Positions 8,914-18,001 of a DNA stretch of 64,000 nt are shown piece after piece; position 1 is the stretch's first letter, and each line of letters opens with the position of its first letter. Source of the DNA: Marinobacter profundi. GTDB taxonomy: Bacteria > Pseudomonadota > Gammaproteobacteria > Pseudomonadales > Oleiphilaceae. Below the pieces are notes generated by a model. The model saw only the letters and a list, made by a program, of their open reading frames with translations. It ran no database searches and had not been told where the DNA came from. A program made the translations under genes and the position numbers. The stretch spans positions 62,001 through 126,000 of the forward strand of contig NZ_KZ319374.1 of assembly GCF_002744715.1 (NCBI RefSeq), in the 5' to 3' direction.

Positions 8914-8964
8914 CGCACCTTCGTTCGGCGCACCTCTGTTCAACGTACCTCCGTTCAACGTACC
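8905..8964 (-). repeat. 15-bp imperfect tandem repeat across the modB stop and modC start
   Basis: Reading the minus strand, four head-to-tail 15-mers occur: GGTACGTTGAACGGA (8964-8950), GGTACGTTGAACAGA (8949-8935), GGTGCGCCGAACGAA (8934-8920) and GGTGCGATGAATACT (8919-8905). The first spans the modB stop codon; the last contains the modC ATG. Each junction recreates a purine-rich ribosome-binding-like site (GGAGGT, AGAGGT, GAAGGT) a few bases before a TTG, CCG or ATG codon. The unit is a multiple of three, so copy-number change keeps frame. Confidence 0.8.
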
Positions 8965-9632
8965 ACCCCGTTACCGAACCGACTGTTGAGGGAATACAGG
9001 CTGACCAGGACCACAAAGGAGAAGGCCAGCATCCCGGCGGCCAGCCAGTGCGCCTGACTGTACTCGAGGGCTTCCACGTGGTCATAAATGGCCACTGACA
9101 GGACCCGGGTTTCCCCGGGAATATTGCCGCCGATCATCAGCACTACCCCGAACTCCCCCACTGTATGGGCGAAAGTGAGCACTGCTGCGGTCAGGAAGCC
9201 GGGGCGGGCGAGCGGAATGACTACAGAGAAGAAGCGGTCCCGGGGCGATGCCCGCAGGGTGGCGGCGACTTCCAGCAGCTGCGGGTTGATGGCGGCAAAC
9301 GCATTCTGCAGCGGTTGCACGGTAAACGGCAGCGAGTAGATGACCGAGGCCACCACCAGGCCCTCAAAGGTGAAGGGCAGCAGACCGATGCCAAGGTGTT
9401 CGGTGAGCTGTCCGATCAGGCCGTCCGGGCCCAACACCACCAGCAGATAGAAGCCGAGCACCGTCGGTGGCAGCACCAGGGGCAGGGCGACCACTGCGGC
9501 AACCGGCTGGCGGAGCCAATGCCGACTGCGCGCAAGCCACCAGGCAATCGGGGTGCCGATAACCAGTAACAGGGCGGTAGTAACCGCCGCCAGTTTAAGG
9601 GTGAGCCATACCGCCTGCCATTCCGGGCCCAT
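8955..9632 (-). CDS. modB: Molybdate ABC transporter permease
   Basis: 225 residues with about five hydrophobic transmembrane segments and the cytoplasmic EAA loop ([20 protein letters not shown], ~128-147) that contacts the ATPase. This is the size and layout of ModB. The stop TGA (8955-8957) overlaps a TTG that would start a longer modC. It lies 30 bp downstream of modA on the same strand, so modA-modB-modC form one operon for molybdate uptake. Confidence 0.94.
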   Translation of the reverse strand: MGPEWQAVWLTLKLAAVTTALLLVIGTPIAWWLARSRHWLRQPVAAVVALPLVLPPTVLGFYLLVVLGPDGLIGQLTEHLGIGLLPFTFEGLVVASVIYSLPFTVQPLQNAFAAINPQLLEVAATLRASPRDRFFSVVIPLARPGFLTAAVLTFAHTVGEFGVVLMIGGNIPGETRVLSVAIYDHVEALEYSQAHWLAAGMLAFSFVVLVSLYSLNSRFGNGVVR

Positions 9633-9662
9633 GCATTCTCCGTCCGCTGTTCGGGGGCGGAA

Positions 9663-10433
9663 TCAGGGTTCCGCGATCTGTCCGCTATCGTAACCGTCTT
9701 TGGCGATGATTGCGCGGGCCGGCGGCGATGCCAGGAAGGCCAGCCACGCCCGTGCCGCCGGATTATCGGCGCCCTTGTGCAGCAGGATTGCCTGCTGCCG
9801 GATTGGCCGATACAGCTCCTGGGGAACCAGCCATAGGCTGCCGGGTTCACCCTGCCAGGCCCTGACCTGGGCCAGTGCGACAAAACCGGCATCTGCGTTG
9901 CCGGTGGCGACAAACTGGAAGGTCTGGGCAATCGAGTCGCCCCTGACCAGACGCTTGCTGATGGGCCCGGTCAGCCCCAGGGCCGCCAGCGTTTCCATCG
10001 CGGCGATGCCATAGGGCGCGGTTTTGGGATTGCCGATCGCGACTCGGTCGGGCCCGCTGGCGGTAAGATAGGCCAGCGGGTCGGCGAGGGTATCCGCGTT
10101 GCGGCTCCACAGTACCAGTTTGCCGGTGGCGTAGGTAAAGCGGGTGGTGGCAACGCCGCGGCCTTCGGCTTCCAGCAGGCGGGGGTGCTCGCTGTCGGCG
10201 GCCATGAAAACCTCGAAGGGGGCGCCATGGCGAATCTGGGCATACAGCTTACCGGTGGAGCCGAAACTGGCGCGCACCCGGTGGCCGGAGCTGGCTTCGA
10301 ACTGCGCCACCAGTTTGCCCGCGGTGTCGGTAAAATTCGCCGCAACCGCGATCAGCAGGTCGGCGGCGCTGACGGTCGCACTGCCGGTGCTGGCCAGAAG
10401 GATCAGCAGGGCGGCACGGAAGGTCCGGCTCAT
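9663..10433 (-). CDS. modA: Molybdate ABC transporter periplasmic binding protein
   Basis: 256 residues from the ATG at 10433. A signal peptide of ~24 residues ends at SAADLLIAVAANF. The mature protein has the ModA hallmarks: AANFTDTAGKLVAQFE, the ligand-loop FGSTGKLYAQIRHGAPFEVF (within residues ~55-75) and FVATGNADAGFVAL near the C-terminus. It captures molybdate or tungstate in the periplasm. No ModE regulator is adjacent, and I saw no clear ModE operator in the 58 bp upstream. The next upstream gene is a sterol-desaturase-like protein on the same strand. Confidence 0.94.
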   Translation of the reverse strand: MSRTFRAALLILLASTGSATVSAADLLIAVAANFTDTAGKLVAQFEASSGHRVRASFGSTGKLYAQIRHGAPFEVFMAADSEHPRLLEAEGRGVATTRFTYATGKLVLWSRNADTLADPLAYLTASGPDRVAIGNPKTAPYGIAAMETLAALGLTGPISKRLVRGDSIAQTFQFVATGNADAGFVALAQVRAWQGEPGSLWLVPQELYRPIRQQAILLHKGADNPAARAWLAFLASPPARAIIAKDGYDSGQIAEP

Positions 10434-10491
10434 GATAGATTTCCGTTGTTTTCCGGGAGCTCCCGATGTTAACCGCAATCGGGGGGCGGAG

Positions 10492-11448
10492 TCATGTCGG
10501 TGGCTGCTGTCCCTGCGCCTGCAGGTCCGCTGGCGGCCGCTGCCATTCGGGTGGCCGCCAGAGATGGGCCAGGCGGGCCCATAGCGGCCCGGGCTGCGCC
10601 ATGTCATGGAACAGGTCCCGGTATTCGTGGGTCCACAGTGCAATCAGCCCCTGCGCCGGCACCGGTCGGGTGATACCGTAGCGCGGAGGATTGTTGGCCG
10701 CCTCATCGACAAAGCTGCCAAACAGCCGGTCCCAGACAATCAGTGTGCCGCCGTAGTTGCGATCGATATAGCCGGGGTTGCGACCATGGTGAACCCGGTG
10801 GTGACTGGGGGTGTTGAACAGCCACTCGATGGGGCGGGGCAGCCGCTTCACCAGGGTGGTGTGAATGAAGAACTGGTAGACCAGCGACAGCGCGTAGGCA
10901 ATGCCGATCCATACCGGGTTGAACCCGATCAGCGCCAGCGGCAGGTAGAACGCCCAGTTGCCGTTAAAGATATTGGTGGCGTTCTGGCGCATGGCGGTGG
11001 AGAAATTCATCCGTTCGGAGGAATGGTGCACCACGTGGGCGGCCCAGAACCAGCGCATGCGGTGACTGGCCCGGTGCATCCAGTAGAAACAGAAGTCGAC
11101 ACCGAGAAAGGTCAGCATGCCGGTAACCCAGGTCAACTCCAGTTCCAGCAGCCGGTAGTGGTAACAGAGGGCATAGAGCGGGAACGCGATGATGCCGGCA
11201 AACAGCAACTCGGTGACCTGGTAGCCGGCACCCAGGGCAAAGTTTCGCACCGCTTCGCGGACGTCCATCAGGGCCGGATCGTGGCGGATCCGCAGGTATT
11301 CCCAGAGTGTCACCGCGATGAACAACGGCGTGGCAATGACGAAGATCAGCTGGCGCTCGTCCAGTGCCAGCCAGGGCGCCACCGCTTCCCAGAGCGCCAG
11401 TAACCCGCTGTTGTCCAGCACGGACCTCATCATTTCGCCCAGAATCAT
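10492..11448 (-). CDS. Sterol desaturase / fatty acid hydroxylase family membrane protein
   Basis: 318 residues with four to five hydrophobic segments. The di-iron histidine boxes of the family are visible: HRASHR (~125), HVVHHSSE (~136) and HHRVHHGRNP (~215), the last followed by YIDRNYGG as in bacterial members. Such enzymes hydroxylate or desaturate lipids in the membrane using O2. The substrate cannot be read from sequence. AGGTGG precedes the ATG. It sits between a glutathione-transferase gene and modA on the same strand, with no evident pathway link. Confidence 0.85.
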   Translation of the reverse strand: MILGEMMRSVLDNSGLLALWEAVAPWLALDERQLIFVIATPLFIAVTLWEYLRIRHDPALMDVREAVRNFALGAGYQVTELLFAGIIAFPLYALCYHYRLLELELTWVTGMLTFLGVDFCFYWMHRASHRMRWFWAAHVVHHSSERMNFSTAMRQNATNIFNGNWAFYLPLALIGFNPVWIGIAYALSLVYQFFIHTTLVKRLPRPIEWLFNTPSHHRVHHGRNPGYIDRNYGGTLIVWDRLFGSFVDEAANNPPRYGITRPVPAQGLIALWTHEYRDLFHDMAQPGPLWARLAHLWRPPEWQRPPADLQAQGQQPPT

Positions 11449-11565
11449 CGTGCCACCTGTCTGATGGTTTGTTGTTGTCTGGCACCTATTCTGGCATGGA
11501 ACGTCTGCAGCGTGTTGTCGCTTTACGCCATATCCGGTGGCGGATTGCGCCAGCGGCAGGGGGCG

Positions 11566-12306
11566 TCAGCGATGGTCGCGGTACAGACGGACCAGCCCCT
11601 CACTGCGGGTTTCCCAGTCGGCCAGCTGGGTTCGCAGTTCCGCCGGCAGCCGGGCCGGCCGGGGCCAGGGCACCGGGTATTGTGGCGGCTGGAAGATGGG
11701 CGCCAGCAAGGCCGCGGCGGTGAGGTCGGCGCGGGAAAACCGGTCGCCGACCAGGTAGGGCTGCCGCTGGTATACCTCGGCCAGTTCGGTCAGCAGGTGG
11801 TCGATGGTCTGGCGTGCGGACTCAGCGGTTTTCGCGTTGATCTTCATCCAGTTGCGCATGGTTTCATCGACCTTGCTGAACAACAGGCCGAGCAGGAAGC
11901 GGTTGTAGAACGGAGTGCCTGCCGTCAGCATCGGAATGACCGCTTTGGGCCGCTGCAGCAGATAGTGGTAGCAGTAGGTGCGGACCGCCGGGCCGGCGGC
12001 ATCATCCAGCCGCTGCTGCCAGGCCAGTACCTGGTTTTGCAGATCCGGATCTGGCGGTATCAGTGGTTGATCGGGAAAGCTGGCATCGAGGTAGTCAAGG
12101 ATGGCCGCCGAGCCCTGAACAATCTCGCCATCGTGATCGAGCACCGGAACCGAGGTGTGCTTGCTGCGGGTGACCTTGCGGATGGTGGCTACGTGCTGGC
12201 CCGGCAACAGGTTAACCGCCTGATAGCTGAGACCTTTGAAGTCCAGTGCCCAGCGGACCTTTTCGGAGTAATGGGAAATGGCGAATTGATAGAGTCTGAT
12301 GGCCAT
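11566..12306 (-). CDS. Glutathione S-transferase family protein
   Basis: 246 residues from the ATG at 12306. The N-terminal thioredoxin-like domain starts IRLYQFAISHYSEKVRWAL and has the cis-Pro glutathione-binding region TSVPVLDHDGEIVQGSAAILDYL (quoted in part; Ser ~67, Glu ~62). The C-terminal helical domain includes LVGDRFSRADLTAAALLAP. Substrate unknown. The strand and ~117-bp gap to the following sterol-desaturase-like gene allow cotranscription. A longer frame to 12567 exists but overlaps the promoter region of the divergent lipoprotein gene and lacks family similarity. Confidence 0.88.
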   Translation of the reverse strand: MAIRLYQFAISHYSEKVRWALDFKGLSYQAVNLLPGQHVATIRKVTRSKHTSVPVLDHDGEIVQGSAAILDYLDASFPDQPLIPPDPDLQNQVLAWQQRLDDAAGPAVRTYCYHYLLQRPKAVIPMLTAGTPFYNRFLLGLLFSKVDETMRNWMKINAKTAESARQTIDHLLTELAEVYQRQPYLVGDRFSRADLTAAALLAPIFQPPQYPVPWPRPARLPAELRTQLADWETRSEGLVRLYRDHR

Positions 12307-12427
12307 GACGGGTGCATCCGCAAGTGGAGTTAGTGCAAGGGTAGCGATTCGGTCAGCGAATTGGCAATGGCAAGGGTATAGAATGCTGCCTCGATCATAA
12401 AAACGATGTAAATCAGAGGGAACGAAC

Positions 12428-13414
12428 ATGACTGCAAAGAGCCTGTTGGCGCTGCTGGCGACCAGCGCCCTGGTATCGGGTTGTGCGACTGCACCGCAGG
12501 GACCGGCACCGACCGCCGTGCCGGAGGGTGCCATAGAGGGTGCCATGGAGTGTGGCCAGTTGGCCATCCAGCTTGCCTATGACGACCAGGCCCGGCTGCT
12601 GAGGGTAACCACCCCGGCAGCCCAGTATCTGATGAAACCGGTGGCAGCGGGATCCGGTGCCCGGTTTGAGGCCATCGGTGACGCCACCACCGGTTTCTGG
12701 AGCAAGGGCGAGGAAGGGGTTCTTACCATCCGTGACCAGGCCATGCCCACCTGTGTGCTGCCCGGTGCCGTGGCGCTGCCGTTCGTGGCGCACGGGCAGG
12801 AGCCGTTCTGGGCAGTGACACTGGACGCGGGCCAGCTGACCCTCGAGCAGCCGGGCGAATCACCAGCGGTGCTGGGGTACCGGGAACTGGCCCGCAGCGC
12901 TACCGGCCGTGACTACCGGGCGGCACAGTCCGGCCAGGTGGTCACCCTGGCGGTGGCCCGCCAGCTCTGCCGGGACACCATGAGTGGACTGGCCTATCCG
13001 GTCCAGGCCCGGGTAGCGATCAACGGCGAGCTGCTGGGCGAGGGGTGCGGGGGGGATCCGACGCGGCTGCTCAGGGGCGTGGAATGGGTCGTCGAGGACA
13101 TTGCCGGCGAGGGCATTATCGACAGCTCGCGGGTTACCCTGGAATTCCTCGCCGATGGCCGGCTGGCCGGAAGGGCGTCCTGTAACCGCTATTTCGGGAG
13201 CTGGCAGCAAACCGGGGAGGGGCTGGCACTGGCACCATTGGGGGCCACCCGAATGGCCTGTGCGCCGGCCCTGATGAATCAGGAAGACCGCTTCCTGCGC
13301 CAGCTGGCGGCGGTGGACCGTTTTGATATCGGTCCCCATGGCGAACTGCTGCTGTTATCTGACGACCGCGGGATTATTCGCGCGGTCCAGAGCACCGGGA
13401 TGCCGGCGGACTGA
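12428..13414 (+). CDS. MliC-like / COG3650 / META domain lipoprotein
   Basis: 328 residues. The signal peptide ends in a lipobox with Cys at residue 19 (ALVSGCATA). Three modules follow. Residues ~41-118 resemble MliC lysozyme-inhibitor domains (paired Cys, YDDQARLLRV, FWSKGEEGVL). Residues ~125-200 carry the HGQEPFW motif seen in COG3650 proteins. Residues ~215-325 form a META domain (SCNRYFGSWQQTGEGL, then LGATRMACAP). An outer-membrane stress or lysozyme-defence role is inference from the domains. GAGGG lies 8 nt before the ATG. Confidence 0.82.
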   Translation: MTAKSLLALLATSALVSGCATAPQGPAPTAVPEGAIEGAMECGQLAIQLAYDDQARLLRVTTPAAQYLMKPVAAGSGARFEAIGDATTGFWSKGEEGVLTIRDQAMPTCVLPGAVALPFVAHGQEPFWAVTLDAGQLTLEQPGESPAVLGYRELARSATGRDYRAAQSGQVVTLAVARQLCRDTMSGLAYPVQARVAINGELLGEGCGGDPTRLLRGVEWVVEDIAGEGIIDSSRVTLEFLADGRLAGRASCNRYFGSWQQTGEGLALAPLGATRMACAPALMNQEDRFLRQLAAVDRFDIGPHGELLLLSDDRGIIRAVQSTGMPAD

Positions 13415-13430
13415 GCTCCGGGAAACGGTT

Positions 13431-13466
13431 GCGACAGGCGGGAAATTTTTCATGGCCGCCCGTCGC
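13431..13466. terminator. Hairpin between convergent genes at 13.4 kb
   Basis: GCGAC-a-GGCGG (13431-13441) pairs with CCGCC-c-GTCGC (13456-13466) with one internal mismatch. The T-run ATTTTT lies in the loop, not after the stem, so termination by this hairpin is only possible, not shown. Confidence 0.35.
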
Positions 13467-13482
13467 CCGTTGCCGGCGGACC

Positions 13483-15147
13483 TCAGAGCGCCGGCACCTC
13501 CAGGGTGGACAGCTGGCCGTTGCTGAACTCGAAATCAACCCGCGTGGTGCCGCCCTCCGGGTATTCGTAGAGGATGTCGCGGGTATCCACCACCAGCACC
13601 AGCCGGTTGCCGGCCGGCACGTCATAGGCCGTCGCAACCAGGTCGACCGTGACCGCCACGGTTTCGCCGGCAGTTGCCTCGGGCAGGGTGACCGGGGCGT
13701 GGGTAATCAGCTTGCCGGTGCCCGCCCAGTCCATATCGTAGAGATAGGCCACCAGCTGGGCATGGCGGTCAGCGGGCGTAATCTGCAGCGTGACCCTGGG
13801 GATACCGCGGATAGCGAGGGTTTCGTCCAGGCGACCGGTCTGGAACCAGATGCTGCGGTTCTGGCCAAGCAGCGGAATGGGAGCAGTGACCGGTACCTTG
13901 AGCTGGGTAAACACCTGTGACGCAAGTGGAATGCCGGTGCCCGCCAGGGTGTCGGCCCAGGAGCTGATGCCAATGCTGCGGGCCTGCCAGCTTTGCCAGG
14001 GCGATTCGCGCAGGCTGCCGGGAGTGAACAGGCTGCGTGGGTGCAGGTACCAGCGCCGGGGCCGAGCTTCCGGCACCGGGAAGGCCGTGAAACCTTCATA
14101 GCGGTCGGTGAACTGCACCTTCATCTGCACCGGGAGCTGGTCGTCAATGGCACTGGGCACACCCTTCAGATGACTGTCGAACCAGCGTTGCACATTGTTC
14201 CAGATGCGGGTGTTGCCATCGCCGAGCATGCCGATGATTTCGGTACCGGCGTGGGTGCCGGCCTGCAGGTCAATATGCTTGGGGCCGTTGAGCCTGTGGT
14301 GCAGCTCAAGCGGGCTGTTGGGCTGGAACAGGTTGTCGCCCCAGTTGTTGGCCTGATACACCGCGGTGCCGTTGGCATTGAGCTGGTCAACGTAGTTCAG
14401 GGGCGAGCGTATGCTGGCCCAGGCGATGGTCTGCTCCACGTTGCGGTGATTGCGGACGTTACTCCACAGCGCACTGATCGCCGGGTCGGGACGACCCAGC
14501 AGTTCGCCACTGAGGGTCAGCAACTCGCCCCAGACCAGGCGGGGAGTCTGGCCGGCATAGAGCGCCTCCACCAGGCTGCCCCAGCCACTCATCGCGGCAA
14601 CAGCGCGGACCCGGTCATCGTGGGCGGCGGCCAGCAGGCTGATCCCGGCGCCATAGGAAATACCGGCGGCACCGATCCGTTCGGGATCGGTGGCGGTGTT
14701 GGCGAGCAGCCAGTCCAGCACCCGGGAGAAATCGTCCATGTCTTTCGGGCCAGCGGTGTCCACCAGGCCGCCGGAATTACCCCAGCCGCGGGAGGAATAG
14801 CTCAGTACGATGTAGCCCTGCTCCGCCAGGCGCCCGGCTGCGGCCAGGTACTCGTACTCGTTGAGGGCCCAGCTGTTAATGAAGACAATGGCCGGATAGC
14901 TGGATTCACCGGAGGTCGGGATGAACACGTTGGCCTCCAGGTTGATCCCGTCGCTGCCACGGATCACGATGTCATCGTTGGTGGTATACACCGCGGACTC
15001 GGGGAACAGCGGCTGGTTGAGGATGCCGGCGACCAGGGAGGCAACCGGGTACAGTGCCGAGGAGCCCGCGGCATGCAGCAGCGGGCTGAAACAGAGCAGT
15101 AGGACAAGCGCGGGCCACCATGTCCGGGGCCGGTTTGGATTCGTCAT
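13483..15147 (-). CDS. Secreted CocE/NonD family alpha/beta hydrolase
   Basis: 554 residues with a Sec signal peptide (hydrophobic core ALVLLLCFSPLLHA, cleavage ~27). The alpha/beta-hydrolase domain carries the nucleophile elbow GISYGAG near residue 174 and the SYSSRGWGNSGG oxyanion region near 117. A lid follows, then a C-terminal jelly-roll of ~200 residues like that of X-Pro dipeptidyl-peptidases and cocaine esterase. Family members cleave esters, peptides or beta-lactams; the substrate here is unknown. The product should be periplasmic or secreted. It stands alone, divergent from the M14 peptidase gene across 230 bp. Confidence 0.85.
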   Translation of the reverse strand: MTNPNRPRTWWPALVLLLCFSPLLHAAGSSALYPVASLVAGILNQPLFPESAVYTTNDDIVIRGSDGINLEANVFIPTSGESSYPAIVFINSWALNEYEYLAAAGRLAEQGYIVLSYSSRGWGNSGGLVDTAGPKDMDDFSRVLDWLLANTATDPERIGAAGISYGAGISLLAAAHDDRVRAVAAMSGWGSLVEALYAGQTPRLVWGELLTLSGELLGRPDPAISALWSNVRNHRNVEQTIAWASIRSPLNYVDQLNANGTAVYQANNWGDNLFQPNSPLELHHRLNGPKHIDLQAGTHAGTEIIGMLGDGNTRIWNNVQRWFDSHLKGVPSAIDDQLPVQMKVQFTDRYEGFTAFPVPEARPRRWYLHPRSLFTPGSLRESPWQSWQARSIGISSWADTLAGTGIPLASQVFTQLKVPVTAPIPLLGQNRSIWFQTGRLDETLAIRGIPRVTLQITPADRHAQLVAYLYDMDWAGTGKLITHAPVTLPEATAGETVAVTVDLVATAYDVPAGNRLVLVVDTRDILYEYPEGGTTRVDFEFSNGQLSTLEVPAL

Positions 15148-15377
15148 TGGGTTGTACCTTTGCAGTGATCTTGCTGTTGTTGTTCGGGTAAGGGGAGGCT
15201 CCGGTACCGCGGGAGACCGGATCAGGTTAGGCGGTTCGCCGCGCCGCGGTCCGTGCCGAGGTCACAGTGCGACGAGGCCGAATGGGCCAATCGCCACCGC
15301 ACCCCGGGGCCCGCTGTCAACCAATTGCAGCAATGCCGTGGCACGCTGGCAGGCGAACCCGCCGGGAGTGCAGCCAG

Positions 15378-16478
15378 ATGCCTGAACTGAAAACGGAAAC
15401 CCCCCATACCGCCATTGCCGCCGAGAAGGCGTCCCGTGACCGCCGGCAGCGACATCAGTTGCGGACCTTCCTGCCGGAGCTGGTGAGCCTCGAACGGATG
15501 CTGGCAGAAGCCCCGCCGCAGGTGAGCAGCCGGGTCGTCGAGCGCGTGGAGGTGGCCGGCCTGACCCTGCCGCTGTACCGGGTGGACCTGGGCAGTCGGG
15601 CTGCGGACGCGCCGGCGCTGTTGCTGGTGGGTGGCGTGCATGGCCTGGAGCGCATCGGCAGCCAGGTCGTCATGGCCTGGTTGCAGAGTCTGTTATCCCG
15701 CCTGCACTGGGATGACGCCCTGCGCGGCCTGCTGGACTCGGTCCACATCACCCTGCTGCCGATTCTCAACCCCGGTGGCATGTATCTGAACCAGCGCAGT
15801 AACCCCAACGGCGTTGACCTCATGCGTAACGCGCCGATTACCGCCCAGGACCGCAGTGCGTTTTTGCTGGGTGGGCAGCGTTTGTCGCCCCGGCTGCCCT
15901 GGTATACCGGGCGCCCGGAGCAGGGCATGGAGCCGGAGAACCTCGCCCTTGAACGGGTCATCGGCGACCTGTTGCCGGGCCGGCCGTTCAGTGTCGCGCT
16001 GGACTGCCACTCCGGATTTGGCTGGCAAGACCAGATCTGGTTCCCCTATGCCTACCGCCGCCGGCCCATGCGGCGGATTGCCTCGGTGATGGCTCTCAAG
16101 CTGACCTGGGAACAGGCCTACCCCAATCACGATTACCGCTTCGAGCCCCAGTCCCGTCATTACCTTACCCACGGTGACCTGTGGGATTACCTGTACAAGC
16201 AGATCAACAAGGTGAGTGATGGCGCATTTCTGCCGCTGACCCTGGAAATGGGCTCCTGGCGCTGGATCCGCAAGCGGCCCCGCCAGTTGCTGCGGCTCGA
16301 CGGCCTGTTCAACCCCCAGGTGCCGCACCGGCACCAGCGGGTGTTGCGCAGTCACCTCACCTTCATCGATTTCCTGCTCCACGCAGCAGCCAGTCACCAC
16401 AACTGGTTGCCGGAAGGTGAGCGGGAGTCCATGCTGAGAGAGGCGGCGATCATGCACTGGTACAGGGAGCCCCATTAG
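15378..16478 (+). CDS. M14 family zinc carboxypeptidase-like protein
   Basis: 366 residues from the ATG at 15378, preceded by GGGAG. The M14 metal site is recognisable: H-G-L-E (HxxE, ~96-99), NPGG (~134) and the third zinc ligand in DCHSGFG (~208); the catalytic Glu is probably that of LEMGSW (~290). There is no signal peptide, so it should be cytoplasmic. M14 members of this type remove C-terminal residues or deacylate small molecules; the substrate is unknown. The stop lies 1 bp from the next gene, an alpha/beta hydrolase, so the two are translationally coupled. Confidence 0.8.
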   Translation: MPELKTETPHTAIAAEKASRDRRQRHQLRTFLPELVSLERMLAEAPPQVSSRVVERVEVAGLTLPLYRVDLGSRAADAPALLLVGGVHGLERIGSQVVMAWLQSLLSRLHWDDALRGLLDSVHITLLPILNPGGMYLNQRSNPNGVDLMRNAPITAQDRSAFLLGGQRLSPRLPWYTGRPEQGMEPENLALERVIGDLLPGRPFSVALDCHSGFGWQDQIWFPYAYRRRPMRRIASVMALKLTWEQAYPNHDYRFEPQSRHYLTHGDLWDYLYKQINKVSDGAFLPLTLEMGSWRWIRKRPRQLLRLDGLFNPQVPHRHQRVLRSHLTFIDFLLHAAASHHNWLPEGERESMLREAAIMHWYREPH

Positions 16479-16479
16479 C

Positions 16480-17214
16480 ATGCACTGGATTCTGTTGCGC
16501 GGCCTGACCCGGGAGCAGGCGCACTGGGGCGAATTTGCCGAGCGCCTGCGGCAAGCTTTTCCCGGCCACCACTTTCACACCGTGGACCTGCCCGGCACCG
16601 GTGTGCATTACCGCGATCCCAGCCCGGCAAGCATTGCCGGAATCCGTGAGCTGGTGTGCCGACAGGTCAGCCACATTCCCCGGCCCTATGGCCTGCTGGC
16701 GCTGTCGATGGGGGGGATGGTGGCGCTGGACTGGGCCCAGCATGCCCCGGACGGTGAAATCCAGGAGCTGGTGCTGATCAATACCAGTTCCGGATTCAGC
16801 CCGCCGTGGCAGCGGATGCGGCCCGCGGGCTGGCCGCGCATCCTGCGGTTACTGCTGCGGCGTGAACTGTTTGACCGGGAGCGGGATATCCTGCAACTCA
16901 CCTGCAACCGTCCGGTGGCGCTGGCGACCGTCAAGCACTGGTACCGTATCCAGCGCCAGCGTCCGGTGAGCCCGGCCAATGCCCTGCAGCAACTGCGGGC
17001 GGCCGCAACCTATAAGCCCCTCGACCGGCGACCGCTGCCCGACGCCCTGGTGCTGGCCAGCCGCGGAGACCGTATCGTGCACTGGCAATGCAGTGCCACC
17101 CTCGCCCGCCGCTGGCAGTGGACCCTGCAGGTTCACCCGGATGCCGGCCATGACCTGCCCCTTGATGATCCGGACTGGCTGGTGCGCCAGCTAGACAACT
17201 GGCTGGCCCGCTGA
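16480..17214 (+). CDS. Alpha/beta hydrolase coupled to the M14 peptidase
   Basis: 244 residues with a complete triad: nucleophile in LSMGGM (~71-76), Asp in SRGDRIV (~193) and His in AGHDLPLDDP (~221). There is no signal peptide. The start is 1 bp after the M14 stop. The pairing suggests the two enzymes act on one substrate, for instance a peptide or ester conjugate; that is inference. Related folds include BioH and many carboxylesterases, but I cannot assign one. Confidence 0.78.
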   Translation: MHWILLRGLTREQAHWGEFAERLRQAFPGHHFHTVDLPGTGVHYRDPSPASIAGIRELVCRQVSHIPRPYGLLALSMGGMVALDWAQHAPDGEIQELVLINTSSGFSPPWQRMRPAGWPRILRLLLRRELFDRERDILQLTCNRPVALATVKHWYRIQRQRPVSPANALQQLRAAATYKPLDRRPLPDALVLASRGDRIVHWQCSATLARRWQWTLQVHPDAGHDLPLDDPDWLVRQLDNWLAR

Positions 17215-17327
17215 CGCTCCGGGTGGAACGGTTGCTTGACGCAACCGCATTTCGGCGTCAGGCTCTGTCCTGTCTTGCAACCTGTTTACTATCGATGCTG
17301 ATTTCAGCCATGACGGAGGCGATAACA

Positions 17328-17945
17328 ATGAAAATCTTCGAAAACAAAACTGCTCCCAACCCCCGCCGTGTGCGGATGTTCATGGCAGAGAAAGGCCTGC
17401 TGGACCAGGCCGAGTTTGTGGAACTGGACCTGCAGAAGGGTGATAACCTCACACCGGAATTTGTTGCCCGCAATCCAATGAAGAAGGTGCCGGTACTGGA
17501 GCTGGATGATGGCACCTGTATTGCCGAAACCATGGCCATTTGCCGCTATTTCGAAGAGGCCTATCCGGACAGCCCCCGCTTGCTGGGAGACAACGCGCGG
17601 GAAAAGGCGCTGATCGAGCAGTGGCTGCGCTGGATCGATTTCTATTTCTTCCTGCCCACCGGCATGTGTTTCCAGCACACCAGCGGCTATTTCAAGGACC
17701 GGATGAACCCCATCAAGGAATGGGGCGAGGAATGCCGCGGTTCCATCGAGAAGTTCATGCACTTCCTCGACAAGCAGCTGGCCGGCAAGGAATTCATCTG
17801 CTGTGACCGGCTCACCGCCGCAGACCTCAACGCCTTCGCCACGGTGGCCTTCGCCCGCGTGGTGGCGGTACGAATCCAGCCGGATCAGGCCAACCTTCAG
17901 GCCTGGTACGATCGGATGAAGCAGCGGCCATCGGCCGCAGTGTAA
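17328..17945 (+). CDS. Glutathione S-transferase
   Basis: 205 residues from the ATG at 17328, with GGAGG 8 nt upstream. The N-terminal thioredoxin fold contains MKIFENKTAPNPRRVRMFMAEKG and the glutathione-binding stretch KKVPVLELDDGTCIAETMAI (~52-71). The C-terminal domain ends with CDRLTAADLNAFATVAFA. It differs from the other transferase at 11.6 kb in length and motifs, so they are not recent duplicates. Substrate unknown. Confidence 0.9.
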   Translation: MKIFENKTAPNPRRVRMFMAEKGLLDQAEFVELDLQKGDNLTPEFVARNPMKKVPVLELDDGTCIAETMAICRYFEEAYPDSPRLLGDNAREKALIEQWLRWIDFYFFLPTGMCFQHTSGYFKDRMNPIKEWGEECRGSIEKFMHFLDKQLAGKEFICCDRLTAADLNAFATVAFARVVAVRIQPDQANLQAWYDRMKQRPSAAV

Positions 17946-18001
17946 GCGCCGGCCTGTCCGGCCGTGCCGGAATGTTGCCCAGCGGTTGAGCGGAAGCGGG
18001 C

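Noticed and set aside
8035..9057. A 340-codon plus-strand frame opposite modC and modB
   Set aside because: The opposing genes have complete ABC-transporter motifs; this frame is His/Gln/Arg-rich with no recognisable domain.
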